A stretch of 64,000 nt of DNA from Bradyrhizobium sp. SRS-191 (GCF_024586915.1 NZ_JANBVS010000003.1:186001-250000); one strand, 5' to 3'; positions 43,521 to 56,729 are shown, counted from the stretch's first letter. Numbers and translations are program-made. The notes: generated from the sequence alone by a model not told the origin.

Positions 43521-45209
43521 TCAGGCTGCGCGGACCGACGCCAGGAAGCTTGCGACTTCGCGTTTCAAACGATCGCTGTCGGTGGCGAGCGATTGTGCCG
43601 CGGACAGAACATGCGTGGACGCCGTTCCGGTCTCGGTGGCGCCGCGCTGCACATCGACGACGTTGGCAGAAACCTGCTGCGTGCCCTCCGACGCCTGCTG
43701 CACGTTGCGCGAGATTTCCTGGGTGGCCGCACCCTGCTCTTCCACCGCAGCAGCGATCGCCGAGGAGATCTCCGACAGCCGCTCGATGGTGGTGGAGATC
43801 GCACGGATGGCGCCGACCGACTCCTGCGTGGCGGCCTGGATGCCCGAGACCTGCTGGCCGATCTCGTCGGTGGCCTTGGCGGTCTGCTCGGCCAGCGCCT
43901 TCACCTCGGAAGCGACGACGGCGAAGCCGCGTCCCGCTTCGCCGGCGCGGGCGGCCTCGATGGTCGCATTCAGCGCCAGGAGGTTGGTCTGGCCGGCGAT
44001 CGTGTTGATCAGCTCGACCACGTCGCCGATGCGCGCCGCCGCCTTGCTGAGCTCGCTGACGCGGTCATTGGTCATGCGCGCCTGGTCGACGGCTTCGGTC
44101 GCCATGCGCGCCGATTCCTGCACCTGGCGGCTGATCTCGGTGATCGACGAGGACAGCTCCTCGGTCGCGGACGCGACCGACTGCACGTTGGTCGACGCCT
44201 CTTCCGAGGCGGCAGCCACCGCGGTCGAGATTTCCTGCGAGCGGGTCGCGGTCGAGGACAATGCACCGGCGGAATGCTCGAGCTCCGTCGAGGCCGACGA
44301 CACCGTCTGCACGATCTCGCCGATGGTGGCCTCGAACTGACGCGTGAGGTTGTCGACGCGACGACCGCGCTCGATCTTGGCCTCGGCATCGCTTGCCGCG
44401 AGCTCGTCGGCCTCCTTCTTTGCAATCAGCGCTTCCTTGAACACCTGCAAGGTGTCGGCCATCGCACCGATCTCGGTCGGCTCGCCGCGATGCGTCACCT
44501 CGGCGCTCAGATCGCCCTTGGCCAGCTCCTGCATCGGCTTGATGATCGAGGTGATGCCCTGCGAAACGTTCTTCACGAGATAGATGCCCACGGCGACGCC
44601 GGCGATGACGGCGACGGCGATGATCGAGACGGTCAGCCAGATCGCACGCGAGAAGCTTTCCGCGGCCTGCCGCGTCGCATCATCGGCCCCCTTGTTGTTG
44701 AGCTCGATGTCCTGGATGAAATACTTGTCGGCGTCGCGCGCGATGGCTGCGGCGGACTTTTCGAGCATTTCGGTGGCCTCGCGTGGCACCCTCCCGACGC
44801 TCTTGGTCGACTCGTCCATCACCTGCTTCACGGCGACGACATACTTCTCCCAGGCCTGCACCCAGTTGTTGTAGATCGTCCGTTCCTCGGCCGAGGTGAT
44901 CATCGGCTCGTAGGTCTTGCGGTCCTTGTTGATCGTCTCGAGAATTCCGTTGACCCGCTTCTCCGCCGCCTGCTTGGCCTCGGCCGTCTCCGACATCACA
45001 TGCGCGCGCAGCGCGATGCGCAGCAGGTTGATGTCCGCGCGCAGCTCCCCGATCGCACGCACGCTCGGCAGCCAGTTCTGGGCGATGTCGACCGTGCTCG
45101 CATTGATCGCATTCATGCTGGCGACCGCGAGCGCGCCGAGCCCGCACATCGTGACGAGCATGAAGGCGATGACCGAAATGATCTTCGTACGAATGGACAA
45201 TTTTGACAC
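43521..45209 (-). CDS. methyl-accepting chemotaxis protein (tandem copy B)
   Basis: A 562-residue chemoreceptor with the same plan as copy A: helix 1 ([20 protein letters not shown]), four-helix sensor (about 35-188), helix 2 ([24 protein letters not shown] in the genome), HAMP, signalling domain ending [13 protein letters not shown]. The GTG at 45209 gives [15 protein letters not shown], matching copy A's N-terminus; GGGG lies about eight bases upstream. Sensor domains differ more than signalling domains, which suggests they see different ligands, with the C-terminal halves held alike by selection or gene conversion. No pentapeptide tether. Confidence 0.92.
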   Translation of the reverse strand: MSKLSIRTKIISVIAFMLVTMCGLGALAVASMNAINASTVDIAQNWLPSVRAIGELRADINLLRIALRAHVMSETAEAKQAAEKRVNGILETINKDRKTYEPMITSAEERTIYNNWVQAWEKYVVAVKQVMDESTKSVGRVPREATEMLEKSAAAIARDADKYFIQDIELNNKGADDATRQAAESFSRAIWLTVSIIAVAVIAGVAVGIYLVKNVSQGITSIIKPMQELAKGDLSAEVTHRGEPTEIGAMADTLQVFKEALIAKKEADELAASDAEAKIERGRRVDNLTRQFEATIGEIVQTVSSASTELEHSAGALSSTATRSQEISTAVAAASEEASTNVQSVASATEELSSSITEISRQVQESARMATEAVDQARMTNDRVSELSKAAARIGDVVELINTIAGQTNLLALNATIEAARAGEAGRGFAVVASEVKALAEQTAKATDEIGQQVSGIQAATQESVGAIRAISTTIERLSEISSAIAAAVEEQGAATQEISRNVQQASEGTQQVSANVVDVQRGATETGTASTHVLSAAQSLATDSDRLKREVASFLASVRAA

Positions 45210-45923
45210 TGATGACCCCAGCTGACTGCGCGTTCGGCCGCTTTTCTCGCAGCGCCAAGGACGGCCCGAACATTCAGGTCTGCGCTGCGCTGCGCGGCGT
45301 CGAGGTCGGAGCATCGGAAGCCTCGGAAAGCAGCGAGGTCTCATTCGGCTCTGACGATGTCATTGGGCGCGAAACAGGCTTATCGGAAGTTAATTCCGAG
45401 CCCGTAGGACTACCGACAATGCATGTAAAATGCGCACCGGCGCTGTCCGCGCGGTGCTCTGTCACCGGTGTCGCTCCACCGGGCGTCGGACGACACCCGC
45501 GCAGGTATCTCGCTAAGCAACACCTTCGATCTCGTGTCGGACTGATCGTTCAACTTCTGGTATGCCACCAATCTCTAAGGGCGCGTTAATCTGCAACCAG
45601 AAAGCGCGCATTGTCGCGACACACGGGCTCGCAAGCCGGGCGTTCAGACAAGATGCCGTGCTGAGAGGCTGAGAGGTGCGCGGCCGCAGGATGCAGTCTC
45701 ACGTTGACTCCCGGCAAGCACGCGCAGCGCGATGGATGGTTCGGGATGCCGCCGGACCCAAGCTGAGGCGACGGCGAGACGCCGCGCCTGGACGCACCGG
45801 CGCCGCCGGGGCTGATCGGCCTGATCGCATGCCGCGTTCAGGCGCGAATGCTGCATTGGGAGAAACGTCGGCGAGACACCGCAGGCCCGGATCAGGCCCA
45901 GGCGAAATGGTCCGGCAACGACA
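45210..45923. other. gene-free stretch of about 700 bases
   Basis: Holds the upstream region of chemoreceptor copy B. Short open frames on both strands lack ribosome binding sites and protein-like text. No repeat, tRNA or hairpin of note. Confidence 0.45.
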
Positions 45924-46157
45924 TCAAGTGACCGCTTCGGACACGAGGCGGATGCGGAACACCGGCTGCTTGGCTTCGTCGAGCAGCTCCATCTGCCACT
46001 CTGCCCCCTGCTGCAGCGTCTTCGAAATTCCGCCGATCAGGTCCGAGCAGACGGCCGTCAACTCGTTCCAAGCCGTCTCCCGGTTAGCAAACTCATAAGG
46101 CTGATCAGCCGCGCCGGAATAGCGGCCCTGACTGATCCGAAAGAAGTAAAGCGACAT
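45924..46157 (-). CDS. small DUF6894-type protein
   Basis: A 77-residue protein beginning MSLYFFRISQGRYSGAADQPYEF, the usual opening of short DUF6894 proteins in Rhizobiales, followed by a helix with ETAWNELTAVCSDLIGGI. The end is a predicted beta-strand pair (WQMELLDEAKQPVFRIRLV). AAAGGG lies seven bases before the ATG. Function unknown. Confidence 0.7.
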   Translation of the reverse strand: MSLYFFRISQGRYSGAADQPYEFANRETAWNELTAVCSDLIGGISKTLQQGAEWQMELLDEAKQPVFRIRLVSEAVT

Positions 46158-46337
46158 TACCGACCCTTTCTAGTGGGCCACCCCCCGGTCAGAAACTGCA
46201 ACGCGAGTCGCTACCGAGGCATGAATCAAGCGGACCGTACGATTACGGCGCAATGACCTCTATCGTGCGCTCAATCCGGATCAGATTGATCTATGTTAAT
46301 CGGTGCCGTGTTTTTCAAATGATGCGTGAACTAATAA

Positions 46338-46955
46338 CTAATCGGTCGAACGGCGCAGTTCCGAGGCGGCATCAACGTTCGCGTTTTCGGACTTGCTTGT
46401 ATCAGGCTTCGCGGATTCCGCTTTGACGGGTTCCACTTTGCTGCGCTCCACGCGTGGCGTCTCGACCCGCGCGGCGACTTCCGTATGCGACGGATCCGCG
46501 GCGGCGGGCGCGGCTGCACGCGAGCCGCGTGGACGCGCCACGGCACGCGCCATCAACATGGTGGCGCCGCCCTGGTGCTGGAAATCGCAATAGGCGAAGG
46601 CGCCGAGACCAGAGACGGAACCGCGAAAGCTGCGGTCGTCCTTCTTGTCCAGGTTGAAGCACGGCTCGAACGGCATGCCCTTGATCGAGGCACAGACGTT
46701 CTGGCCGCGAATCTGCAGCGTGTTGCCCGGCAGCCGGATGTGACGCACCGGCCCCGAGCCCGAGAACTGCACCGCGCCGGCGGCGCCCATGTCGTCGAGA
46801 AGGCGGCCTGCGCCGCGGGTGCCGTCAACGCAGGTGAAGGCGAACACCTTTCCGGCGACGAATTTCCGCGCCTCGTCGGCCGTCATCGATCCCGCGACCG
46901 CAGGCGCGACGACGGCACCTGCCGTCAGGGTCCCCAGCAAAAAACGCCCGAGCAT
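46338..46955 (-). CDS. exported protein of unknown function
   Basis: A 205-residue protein with a signal peptide (GRFLLGTLTAGAVVAPAVA). The folded part (about 25-135) has four Cys that could form two disulfides (FTCVDG, NVCASIKG, EPCFNL, AYCDF). The tail (136-205) is disordered, rich in Ala, Pro, Glu and Lys, with repeated VExxKxE-like pieces. GGGAG is eight bases upstream of the ATG. No family known to me. Confidence 0.7.
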   Translation of the reverse strand: MLGRFLLGTLTAGAVVAPAVAGSMTADEARKFVAGKVFAFTCVDGTRGAGRLLDDMGAAGAVQFSGSGPVRHIRLPGNTLQIRGQNVCASIKGMPFEPCFNLDKKDDRSFRGSVSGLGAFAYCDFQHQGGATMLMARAVARPRGSRAAAPAAADPSHTEVAARVETPRVERSKVEPVKAESAKPDTSKSENANVDAASELRRSTD

Positions 46956-47069
46956 GTATCAAACTCCCACTTAACCCCACGCAGCGGGTAAGGCGGTATC
47001 TTTACCCCATGCTTACCATACCAACCATGGCAACAATGGAGCAGCATGGTTTGAAAAGTCTGAACATCC

Positions 47070-48056
47070 TCAGGATATTCTTACCACCGTCCGGCCGCGA
47101 ACCTGGCCGGCGAGGATCTGCGGGCCCAGCGAGGCGACCTCATCCAGGGCGATTTCGTGAGTAATTTCAGCCAGTTTTGACCGATCCAAGTCCGTTGCGA
47201 GGCGCGCCCAGGCGGCCTTGCGGGCGGGCAGCGGGCACATCACCGAATCGATGCCGAGCAGGCACACGCCGCGCAAAATGAACGGGGCGACCGAGGACGG
47301 CAGGTCCATGCCGGCGGCCAGCCCGCAGGCGGCGATGGCGCCGCCATACCTCGTCATCGACAGCAAATTGGCCAGCGTGTTGGAGCCGACGCTGTCGACG
47401 CCGCCCGCCCAGCGCTCTTTCGCCAGCGGCTTGGCCGGCCCGGACAGCTCGTTGCGGTCGATGATTTCGGCCGCGCCGAGCGCCTTGAGATAATCGGCCT
47501 CGGCCAGGCGCCCGGTCGAGGCGATCACGTGGTAGCCGAGCTTGGCGAGCACCGCGGTCGCCACCGAGCCGACGCCGCCCGCAGCGCCCGTCACCACCAC
47601 GGGGCCGCTGGCCGGGGTCAGGCCATTCTTCTCCAAAGCGAGCACCGAGAGCATCGCCGTGAACCCGGCGGTGCCGATCGCCATGGCGTCGCGGGCCGAG
47701 AGGCCCTGCGGCAGGGCGACCAGCCAGTCGCCCTTGACCCGGGCCTTCTCGGCATAGGCGCCGAGATGGGTCTCGCCCATGCCCCAACCGGTGCAGATGA
47801 CGGCGTCACCCGGCTTCCATAGCGGGTGGCTGGACTGCTCGACGGTGCCTGCGAAATCGATGCCGGCGATCATCGGGAAGCGGCGCACCACCGGCGCCTT
47901 GCCGGTCAGCGCCAGGCCGTCCTTGTAGTTCAGGTCCGACCATTCGACCTTGACGGTGACGTCGCCGTCCATCAACTCGGCTTCATCGAACTGCGTCAGC
48001 GTTGCCGTGGTCCCCTTGTCGGCCTTGTCGATCCGGATCGCCTTGAACGTTCCCAC
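47070..48056 (-). CDS. acuI: acrylyl-CoA reductase (NADPH) type, AcuI/YhdH family
   Basis: A 328-residue zinc-free medium-chain dehydrogenase. N-terminal [18 protein letters not shown] and [12 protein letters not shown], the cofactor motif [13 protein letters not shown] and the following ASTGR segment (NADPH preference) match YhdH/AcuI. AcuI reduces acryloyl-CoA to propionyl-CoA, removing a toxic intermediate of 3-hydroxypropionate or DMSP use. The start is GTG at 48056 with GGGAG eight bases upstream. It follows the MFS gene leftward with a 64-base gap. A general quinone-oxidoreductase-like role cannot be excluded. Confidence 0.82.
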   Translation of the reverse strand: MGTFKAIRIDKADKGTTATLTQFDEAELMDGDVTVKVEWSDLNYKDGLALTGKAPVVRRFPMIAGIDFAGTVEQSSHPLWKPGDAVICTGWGMGETHLGAYAEKARVKGDWLVALPQGLSARDAMAIGTAGFTAMLSVLALEKNGLTPASGPVVVTGAAGGVGSVATAVLAKLGYHVIASTGRLAEADYLKALGAAEIIDRNELSGPAKPLAKERWAGGVDSVGSNTLANLLSMTRYGGAIAACGLAAGMDLPSSVAPFILRGVCLLGIDSVMCPLPARKAAWARLATDLDRSKLAEITHEIALDEVASLGPQILAGQVRGRTVVRIS

Positions 48057-48120
48057 GGCAGCACTCCCTGCGCTTTGTTCGATTCAGGCCATGTTTAGCC
48101 GATCGGACGTCCCGCGCAAC

Positions 48121-49368
48121 TCAGGTCGCGGGGACGGCGCGCGCCACCGGCTTCTCGACGATCGGCAGGTTGATCAGCGCGGACAGCACGCCGAACAGGA
48201 TCGAGAGCCACCAGATCGGCGTATAGGAGCCGTAGCGCTCGAACACGATACCGCCGAGCCAGACGCCGAGGAAGCCGCCGACCTGATGGCTGACGAAGGC
48301 GAAGCCGTAGAGCGTGGCGAGCCAGCGGGTGCCGAACATGATTGCGACCAGCGAGGAGGTCGGCGGCACGGTGGAGAGCCAGGCCAGCCCGGACACTGCA
48401 CCGAAGGCGATGGCGGTGGCCGGCGTCACCGGGAACGAGATGAAGGCGAGCGTCGCCAGCGCGCGGGTGAAGTAGATGAAGGACAGGATGTAGCGCTTCG
48501 GCAGCCGGCTCTGCAGCCAGCCGACGCTGAGCGAGCCGATGATGTTGAACAGGCCGATCGCCGCGATCACCCAACCGCCGGTCTGCGCCGACAGGCCGCG
48601 ATCGACCAGGAACGCCGGCAGATGCACGGTGATGAAGGCGAGCTGAAAGCCGCAGGTGAAGAAGCCGAGCACCAGCAGCACGTAGGAGCGGTGGCCGAAC
48701 GCTTCCATCAGCGCCGTGGTGAACGACTGCTGCTCGGCCTCGGTCGGCTTGGCCTCGGCCGCCGGCGGCGTCGCCACCGCAAGCGACAGCGGCACGATGA
48801 ACAACATCAGCGTTGCGAACACCATCAGCGCGCTCTGCCAGCCGAACTGGTCGATCAGCGCCACACCGAACGGCGCGAACAGGAATTGGCCGAGCGAGCC
48901 GGCGGCGGTGCCGGCGCCGAGCGCGAGACCGCGCCGCTCCGGCGGCAGCAGCTTGCTGAACGCCGACAGGATGAGGTTGAACGAGCAGCCGGACAGGCCG
49001 AACCCGACCAGCACGCCGGCCCCGATATCCAGCGACAACGGCGTCGTCGCGTAACGCATCATCAACAGACCGCCGGCATAGAGCAGCGCGCCGACGCAGA
49101 TCACGCGCATGACGCCGAAGCGGTCGGCGATGGCGCCGGCGAGCGGCTGGCCGAGACCCCACAGCAGGTTCTGCACGGCCACGGCCAGCGCGAACACGTC
49201 ACGGCCCCAGGCGAATTCGCGGCTCATCGGCTGCACGAAAAAGCCGAGGCTGGAGCGCGGACCGAAGCTGAGAAGCGCGATCGCACAGCCGCAGACGATG
49301 ATGACGAGCGGCGTGCGCCAGCCCTGGCTGCGCGAGGCCGTGCCGAGATCGCCTGCCTGTATCGACAT
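48121..49368 (-). CDS. MFS transporter (OFA/monocarboxylate-like)
   Basis: A 415-residue protein with twelve predicted membrane helices. Signature text: SSLGFFVQPMSREFAWGRDVFALAVAVQN near the start, then the loop-2 motif GAIADRFGVMRV and LLPPERRGLALGAGTAAGSLG. This resembles the monocarboxylate/oxalate-formate branch of MFS carriers. GGGGAGG is eight bases upstream of the ATG. Followed by the AcuI-type reductase in the same direction, so a C3 acid could be the substrate; that link is inference. Confidence 0.85.
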   Translation of the reverse strand: MSIQAGDLGTASRSQGWRTPLVIIVCGCAIALLSFGPRSSLGFFVQPMSREFAWGRDVFALAVAVQNLLWGLGQPLAGAIADRFGVMRVICVGALLYAGGLLMMRYATTPLSLDIGAGVLVGFGLSGCSFNLILSAFSKLLPPERRGLALGAGTAAGSLGQFLFAPFGVALIDQFGWQSALMVFATLMLFIVPLSLAVATPPAAEAKPTEAEQQSFTTALMEAFGHRSYVLLVLGFFTCGFQLAFITVHLPAFLVDRGLSAQTGGWVIAAIGLFNIIGSLSVGWLQSRLPKRYILSFIYFTRALATLAFISFPVTPATAIAFGAVSGLAWLSTVPPTSSLVAIMFGTRWLATLYGFAFVSHQVGGFLGVWLGGIVFERYGSYTPIWWLSILFGVLSALINLPIVEKPVARAVPAT

Positions 49369-49456
49369 GGGTTGTCCTCCCCTGCTCCGCTGCCGCTCGT
49401 CGGCGCATGCCCCGATGGGTTAATGCATTTGCATTGAACCCCCAAGCTCAAAAGCG

Positions 49457-49525
49457 GGAACTCAGGCATGAAAAAAATCCATGACGCGCCGCATCATGAC
49501 ACGACGTCATCCCATGCCGAGTTCC
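49457..49525. promoter_or_regulatory. nested inverted repeat in the MFS-nadB divergent region
   Basis: GGAACTCAGGCATG (49457-49470) pairs with CATGCCGAGTTCC (49513-49525): thirteen pairs and one bulged A. Inside, ATGACG (49481-49486) pairs with CGTCAT (49505-49510). If transcribed it would fold into a two-level stem. It sits 88 bases from the MFS start and 207 from the nadB-like start. A structured leader or a mobile-element relic are both possible. Confidence 0.5.
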
Positions 49526-49732
49526 ACCAATGAAACTCATGCATCGCGAGTCGTCGGGACGTGCCACGCCCGATGCGCGAGTGACCAACGCTGATTCACG
49601 CTCCGCGGGAGCGACCGTCAGAACGGCCGCGATTTGTCGCCAAACACCTGTAAACAGCGACGAATGTCTCTGAAGAAGAACTAACTGGTAGCTTGATACA
49701 TATGCGCACCGAATGTGGAATTTGGACAGCAT

Positions 49733-51331
49733 ATGGACCACGACCAGATCGAAACGACGGGCGATGTCGTGATCGTCGGCGCCAGCGTGGCAGGACTGTT
49801 CTGCGCGCTGAAGCTCGCACCGCAGCCGGTCATCTTGATCTCCGCGACACCGCTCGGCGAGCAGGCGTTCGGCGCCACGATGCAGGCCGACATCGCGGCA
49901 GCGGTTGCCCCCGGCGACAGCCCCGAGGACCACGCTGCTGACATGATCGCAGCCGGCGGCGGGCTCGTGGATGAGGCCATCGCGCTGGAGCTTGCCCGCG
50001 ACGGTCTGGCGCGGATCGAAGATCTGCTGCGTCTCGGCGTTGCGTTTGATCGTGATCATAAGGGCGCTTTCGCAACGTCGCGCGCGGCGGCGCACGCGGC
50101 ACGGCGAATCCTCAGTGTCCGCGGCGACTTCACCGGCCAGGCGATCGTGGCCGCGTTGACCGACGCGGTGCGCGCAACACCTTCGATCCGCGTGATCGAG
50201 GGACATGTCGCCGACGCGCTGCTGACCGAGACCGGCGCCGTGTGCGGCCTGCAGTTGCGCAAGACCGGCGACAGGGCCGCCGCGCCGGTGCTGATGGCCG
50301 CCCGGGCGGTCGTGCTCGCGACCGGCGGCGTCGGCCATCTGTTCGCCACGACCACCAATCCCGGCCACGCCAACGGCACTGGCCTTGCGATCGCCGCGCG
50401 CGCCGGCGCCGTCATCGCCGACCCCGAATTCGTGCAGTTCCATCCGACCGCGATGATGACGGGGCAAGATCCCTCGCCGGTGGTCAGCGAGAGCCTGCGC
50501 GGCGCCGGCGCGATCCTGATCAACCGGCGCGGCCAACGCTTCATGCTGCCGCGCCATCCGCTGGTCGACCTCGCTCCGCGCGATACGGTCGCTCGCGGCG
50601 TCCTCGCGGAGCTCGCAGCCGGACGCGGCGCGTTCCTCGATGCGCGCGACGTGCTCGATGATGACGTCGCCGAGCGCTATCCGATGCTTCACCGTGCCTG
50701 CGTCGGCGCCGGGCTCGACCCGACCCGGCAGCCGATTCCGGTGGCCCCGGCCGCGCATTTCCACATGGGCGGCATCGCGGTCGATGGAAGCGGCCGCAGC
50801 TCCATCGACGGGCTGTGGGCGGCGGGTGAAGCGGCGGCCACCGCCACGGATGGCGCCAACCACATTGCCGGCAACGCACTGCTCGCCGCCTTGGTGTTCG
50901 CCAACCGGATCGCCGACGACATCTCGGGCCGCACGTTTGCGACCTGCCCTGCCCTGTCGGGACTAGCGATCGCAGAGCCCGTCGGCGCCGATCCCATGTT
51001 GAACGTGAGGACGCTGCGCGAGATCATGACCAGTCAGGTCGGTGTCATCCGCGACGAGGAAGGACTGGCCGAGGCCATCGGCACGATCGCCAGGCTCGAG
51101 CGCAACATCATCGATCCTGCGCTGCGCAACATGGCGACCGCGGCGCTGCTGATCGCGACGGCCGCCTGGAGCCGGCGCGAAAGCCGCGGCGCGCATTGCC
51201 GCGCCGATTGCCCGGCCGAGAACCCGAGCTTCGCACAGCGGACCATGACCACGCTCGTGGCCGCGCGCGAAATCGCCGACGAGCTCGCGGCGCGGCCGAC
51301 GGCGCGGCTGCCGCGGTCGCTGAGTGCTTAG
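49733..51331 (+). CDS. nadB: L-aspartate oxidase-like flavoprotein (NadB family)
   Basis: A 532-residue flavoprotein of the succinate-dehydrogenase/aspartate-oxidase family. FAD motif VVIVGASVAGL (13-22). The catalytic-type residues of NadB are mostly present: His237 (FHPTA), Arg283 (APRD), His342 (PAAHFHMGG). The conserved GANR segment reads GANHIAGNALL, so His377 stands where E. coli Arg386 binds the substrate carboxylate. NadB makes iminoaspartate for NAD. The usual nadA and nadC neighbours are absent. It may be a genuine but divergent NadB or a related oxidase or reductase with another acid substrate. Confidence 0.75.
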   Translation: MDHDQIETTGDVVIVGASVAGLFCALKLAPQPVILISATPLGEQAFGATMQADIAAAVAPGDSPEDHAADMIAAGGGLVDEAIALELARDGLARIEDLLRLGVAFDRDHKGAFATSRAAAHAARRILSVRGDFTGQAIVAALTDAVRATPSIRVIEGHVADALLTETGAVCGLQLRKTGDRAAAPVLMAARAVVLATGGVGHLFATTTNPGHANGTGLAIAARAGAVIADPEFVQFHPTAMMTGQDPSPVVSESLRGAGAILINRRGQRFMLPRHPLVDLAPRDTVARGVLAELAAGRGAFLDARDVLDDDVAERYPMLHRACVGAGLDPTRQPIPVAPAAHFHMGGIAVDGSGRSSIDGLWAAGEAAATATDGANHIAGNALLAALVFANRIADDISGRTFATCPALSGLAIAEPVGADPMLNVRTLREIMTSQVGVIRDEEGLAEAIGTIARLERNIIDPALRNMATAALLIATAAWSRRESRGAHCRADCPAENPSFAQRTMTTLVAAREIADELAARPTARLPRSLSA

Positions 51332-51381
51332 CGCAGTCCGATTTCGCTGCGTCGAGATCGAGCGGGAGCTGCCACGCGCCA

Positions 51382-51520
51382 CCGTCATTCCGGGGCAATC
51401 GCCAATGCGCCGGAGCGAAGCGGCGGCGTGTTGGCGATTGCCCCCGGAATCTCGAGGATGGACGCAAGATCACTTCGAGATTCCGGGTCCAAGGCCTGCG
51501 GCCATGCCCCGGAATGACGG
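51382..51520. repeat. palindromic intergenic element
   Basis: CCGTCATTCCGGGGC (51382-51396) mirrors GCCCCGGAATGACGG (51506-51520), with an inner GATTGCCCCCGGAATCTCGA-type pair. It lies between the converging nadB-like and sleB genes and may terminate both. Same class as 38623-38749. Confidence 0.85.
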
Positions 51521-51537
51521 GTGGTCTCGATTGGCGA

Positions 51538-53037
51538 CTACCGTCGCGTCCAGTTCGGATTGATCTCGGCTTCGCTCTTGGCGGCTTCGGTGAGCTCGGC
51601 CGAAATGGCCGCGGTCTGCTGCGGCGTGCCCCAGCTCGGCGCGTCGCTGCCGTCGCCCCAGCGCTTCGGCCGATAGAAGGTGTGGACGCCGAACTTGTAC
51701 ATGCGCTTCATCTCGGCGACCCAGGACGGCCGCACCCAATAGGCATGGTAGTGCGTCGACTTGCCGACCTCGGGAAGCCAGATCTGGCCGTCGAGCATCG
51801 CCTTGGCGATCTTCTTGGCCCGGTCCCACATCTCCGGCTCGCGAACCACATCCGCAACGTTGTCGCAGGCGAAGGTGAACTGACAGGCGAAGTGGCGATA
51901 CTTGTTCTGATAGACTACGCCGCACACCGTGGTCGGATAGTAGCCGGAGAACGCGCGGTTCAGCACCACCTGCGCCACCGCGATCTGGCCGCGCACGGCC
52001 TCGCCGCGCGATTCGAAGTACACGGCCTCGGCGAGGCACTTCTCGGACTTGAAGCGCGCCTTGTCGTCGGTGAGACCCAGGCGCTCCGCCGGAGTTCGCG
52101 CGCGCTGATTGTCGGTGTTGACCTCGCCCTTCGGCGCGACGCTCTCGCCGCCGTCGCCGGCTTTGGCGGGATCCTTGGTGAGATCCTCGGCGGGCTGCGA
52201 CAACGCCGCCATCGGCTTGAGGTCCGGATCCGGCATCACGATCAGCGGCGCTTCGCCGGGCTGCCAGGTTTCCATGGTGCCGGCGACGCCGCCCAGAGAT
52301 GTCGTGCCGAAATACAGATTCGCGGTCTTGATGTTCAGGCCGTCGGCGGTCATGCCGGTTTCGGACGGCGCCTCGATGGCCGGCTTGAGTTCGCCCGACG
52401 GACGGGCCTCCGGCTTGGTCGGATCGTATTGCAAGAGCGGCGGCGCGCTCAAGGCTTCCTGCAATTCCGGATCGAGCGCGGCACGCGGTGCCGGCGCTTC
52501 CGTCGTAGTTTCGGTGGTGGCTTCGGAAGTCTTGGCGCCGAACACCGATGAGTTCGAATCAGGCGCGGCCGGCGCCGACGGCGCGAGCTCGGTCGGTGCG
52601 GCTTCGACGGGCTCGGCCGTCTCGTTCAAGGGCGCCGGCGGTGTGGGCGGACGCACCACGAGACGATCGCCCTTCAGCGTGCGATCGACCTTGGGAAAAT
52701 CGGAGGCCTGGTAGCGCGGCGGGACCTGCAGCGCCGGATTGCGCGGCGTCGTGCTGCCGGTGATGTCGAGGTTGCGACCGCTGAGGCTCGCCAGGCGAAT
52801 GCCGCCCTGCGGCGTGGAGGTGCCGATCGGAAGCCCAAAACTGTAGGTGGCGACCTGAACGGAGGCCGCAGCAGAGAACACACGCTTCTGCCAGCGCTCG
52901 GCGACGCCCGGCTGGCGGGCGAGCCGAGAAGCGATGTCTTGATACCCGGTCTCTGTCGGCATCAGAGCGAAGACGCAGAGACCGAGTCCGAAGGACGCAA
53001 TACGCGCGCCCTTCGGACGGGGACGCAGAACTAACAT
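51538..53037 (-). CDS. SleB-type cell wall hydrolase
   Basis: A 499-residue protein: an N-terminal hydrophobic segment (IASFGLGLCVFALM) that could be a signal anchor, a long low-complexity Pro/Ala/Thr/Glu region (about 90-330), and a C-terminal hydrolase_2 (SleB) domain. That domain has KCLAEAVYFESRGE with the catalytic Glu, GQIAVAQVVLNR, FACDN and STHYHAYWVRPSW. These lytic transglycosylases cut peptidoglycan. ATG 53037 is used instead of a TTG at 53049. The long linker may span the periplasm. Confidence 0.85.
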   Translation of the reverse strand: MLVLRPRPKGARIASFGLGLCVFALMPTETGYQDIASRLARQPGVAERWQKRVFSAAASVQVATYSFGLPIGTSTPQGGIRLASLSGRNLDITGSTTPRNPALQVPPRYQASDFPKVDRTLKGDRLVVRPPTPPAPLNETAEPVEAAPTELAPSAPAAPDSNSSVFGAKTSEATTETTTEAPAPRAALDPELQEALSAPPLLQYDPTKPEARPSGELKPAIEAPSETGMTADGLNIKTANLYFGTTSLGGVAGTMETWQPGEAPLIVMPDPDLKPMAALSQPAEDLTKDPAKAGDGGESVAPKGEVNTDNQRARTPAERLGLTDDKARFKSEKCLAEAVYFESRGEAVRGQIAVAQVVLNRAFSGYYPTTVCGVVYQNKYRHFACQFTFACDNVADVVREPEMWDRAKKIAKAMLDGQIWLPEVGKSTHYHAYWVRPSWVAEMKRMYKFGVHTFYRPKRWGDGSDAPSWGTPQQTAAISAELTEAAKSEAEINPNWTRR

Positions 53038-53410
53038 CGGTACGCTCAACGCAACGCTACGCTACTCACTCGACCGAACGACAGTGCTTCCGTGCAATTC
53101 GATCTGTCATGTTCGTATCGGGTTTAGGTTGCCGAGGAGTTAATCCGCGTTGCATGTTTGAAACATGCAAGCGGCGAGGTTGTGCGGCCCGTTGCGATCG
53201 ATCTGCGTGGTAAACAGCGGCGTGACGAGAGTGGTGAAGATTCTGTCAACGAACGCGGTGAATGAATTTCTGATGCGTCGATCGAAGCGATGCGTCGCTG
53301 CGAGATGTTCGTAGGTGGAACATTCGAACTTAGAATATCAGGCGGCAGCATTGGCCGAGGCGATAATGGCAGGAGTTGAATGCTTGTGTCACTGAAGGCG
53401 CAGCGCACGC

Positions 53411-53623
53411 GGTGCACCTCTCCCCGCTCTTCTGCGGGGAGAGGTCGGATTGCGCAGCAATCCGGGTGAGGGGCATGGCACGCGCGGGGCCCGGAACTCA
53501 AATCCATCGGACGGGCACAGCGACTCTACGTCGATGTGAACGACCTCTCAAAATAGCACTTCCCGTGGGGCTGCCCCTCACCCCAGCCCTCTCCCCGTCA
53601 AGAACGGGGAGAGGGAGCGCACC
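53411..53623. repeat. palindromic intergenic element with CTCTCCCCG hairpins
   Basis: The left half (GGTGCACCTCTCCCCGC/GCGGGGAGAGG) and right half (CCCTCTCCCCGT/ACGGGGAGAGGG, ending GCGCACC) each form a hairpin and together an overall inverted repeat. Inner text GGGTGAGGGGCA mirrors TGCCCCTCACCCC. Same class as 57717-57877. The rest of 53038-53410 shows nothing else. Confidence 0.8.
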
Positions 53624-53689
53624 GTTCGTGACGTGCGAGCTTGCTTCATCGAGACATGCGCATCACTCGCGAGACCCGCCCGCGGACAA

Positions 53690-53720
53690 AAGAAAAAGGC
53701 CGGCAACTCGTGCCGGCCTT
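53690..53720 (-). terminator. intrinsic terminator of the PPDK gene
   Basis: AAGGCCGGCA (53696-53705) pairs with TGCCGGCCTT (53711-53720) around a five-base loop. On the leftward strand the stem is followed by a T-rich run (TTTTTCTTTTG). It lies 28 bases after the PPDK stop. Confidence 0.85.
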
Positions 53721-53747
53721 CGTTAATTCACATCAGTCACCACACCA

Positions 53748-56729
<2,982 letters not shown>

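Noticed and set aside
43593..45206. 537-codon plus-strand frame over a chemoreceptor gene
   Set aside because: Antisense shadow of copy B; a similar one lies over copy A, which only reflects their shared sequence.
49448..50863. 471-codon minus-strand frame over the nadB-like gene
   Set aside because: Shadow frame; no domain, no start site.
53300..53345. GAACATTCGAAC as a possible alphaproteobacterial LexA box
   Set aside because: The two GAAC units are four bases apart, not the seven of the GAAC-N7-GAAC SOS box, and no damage gene follows.
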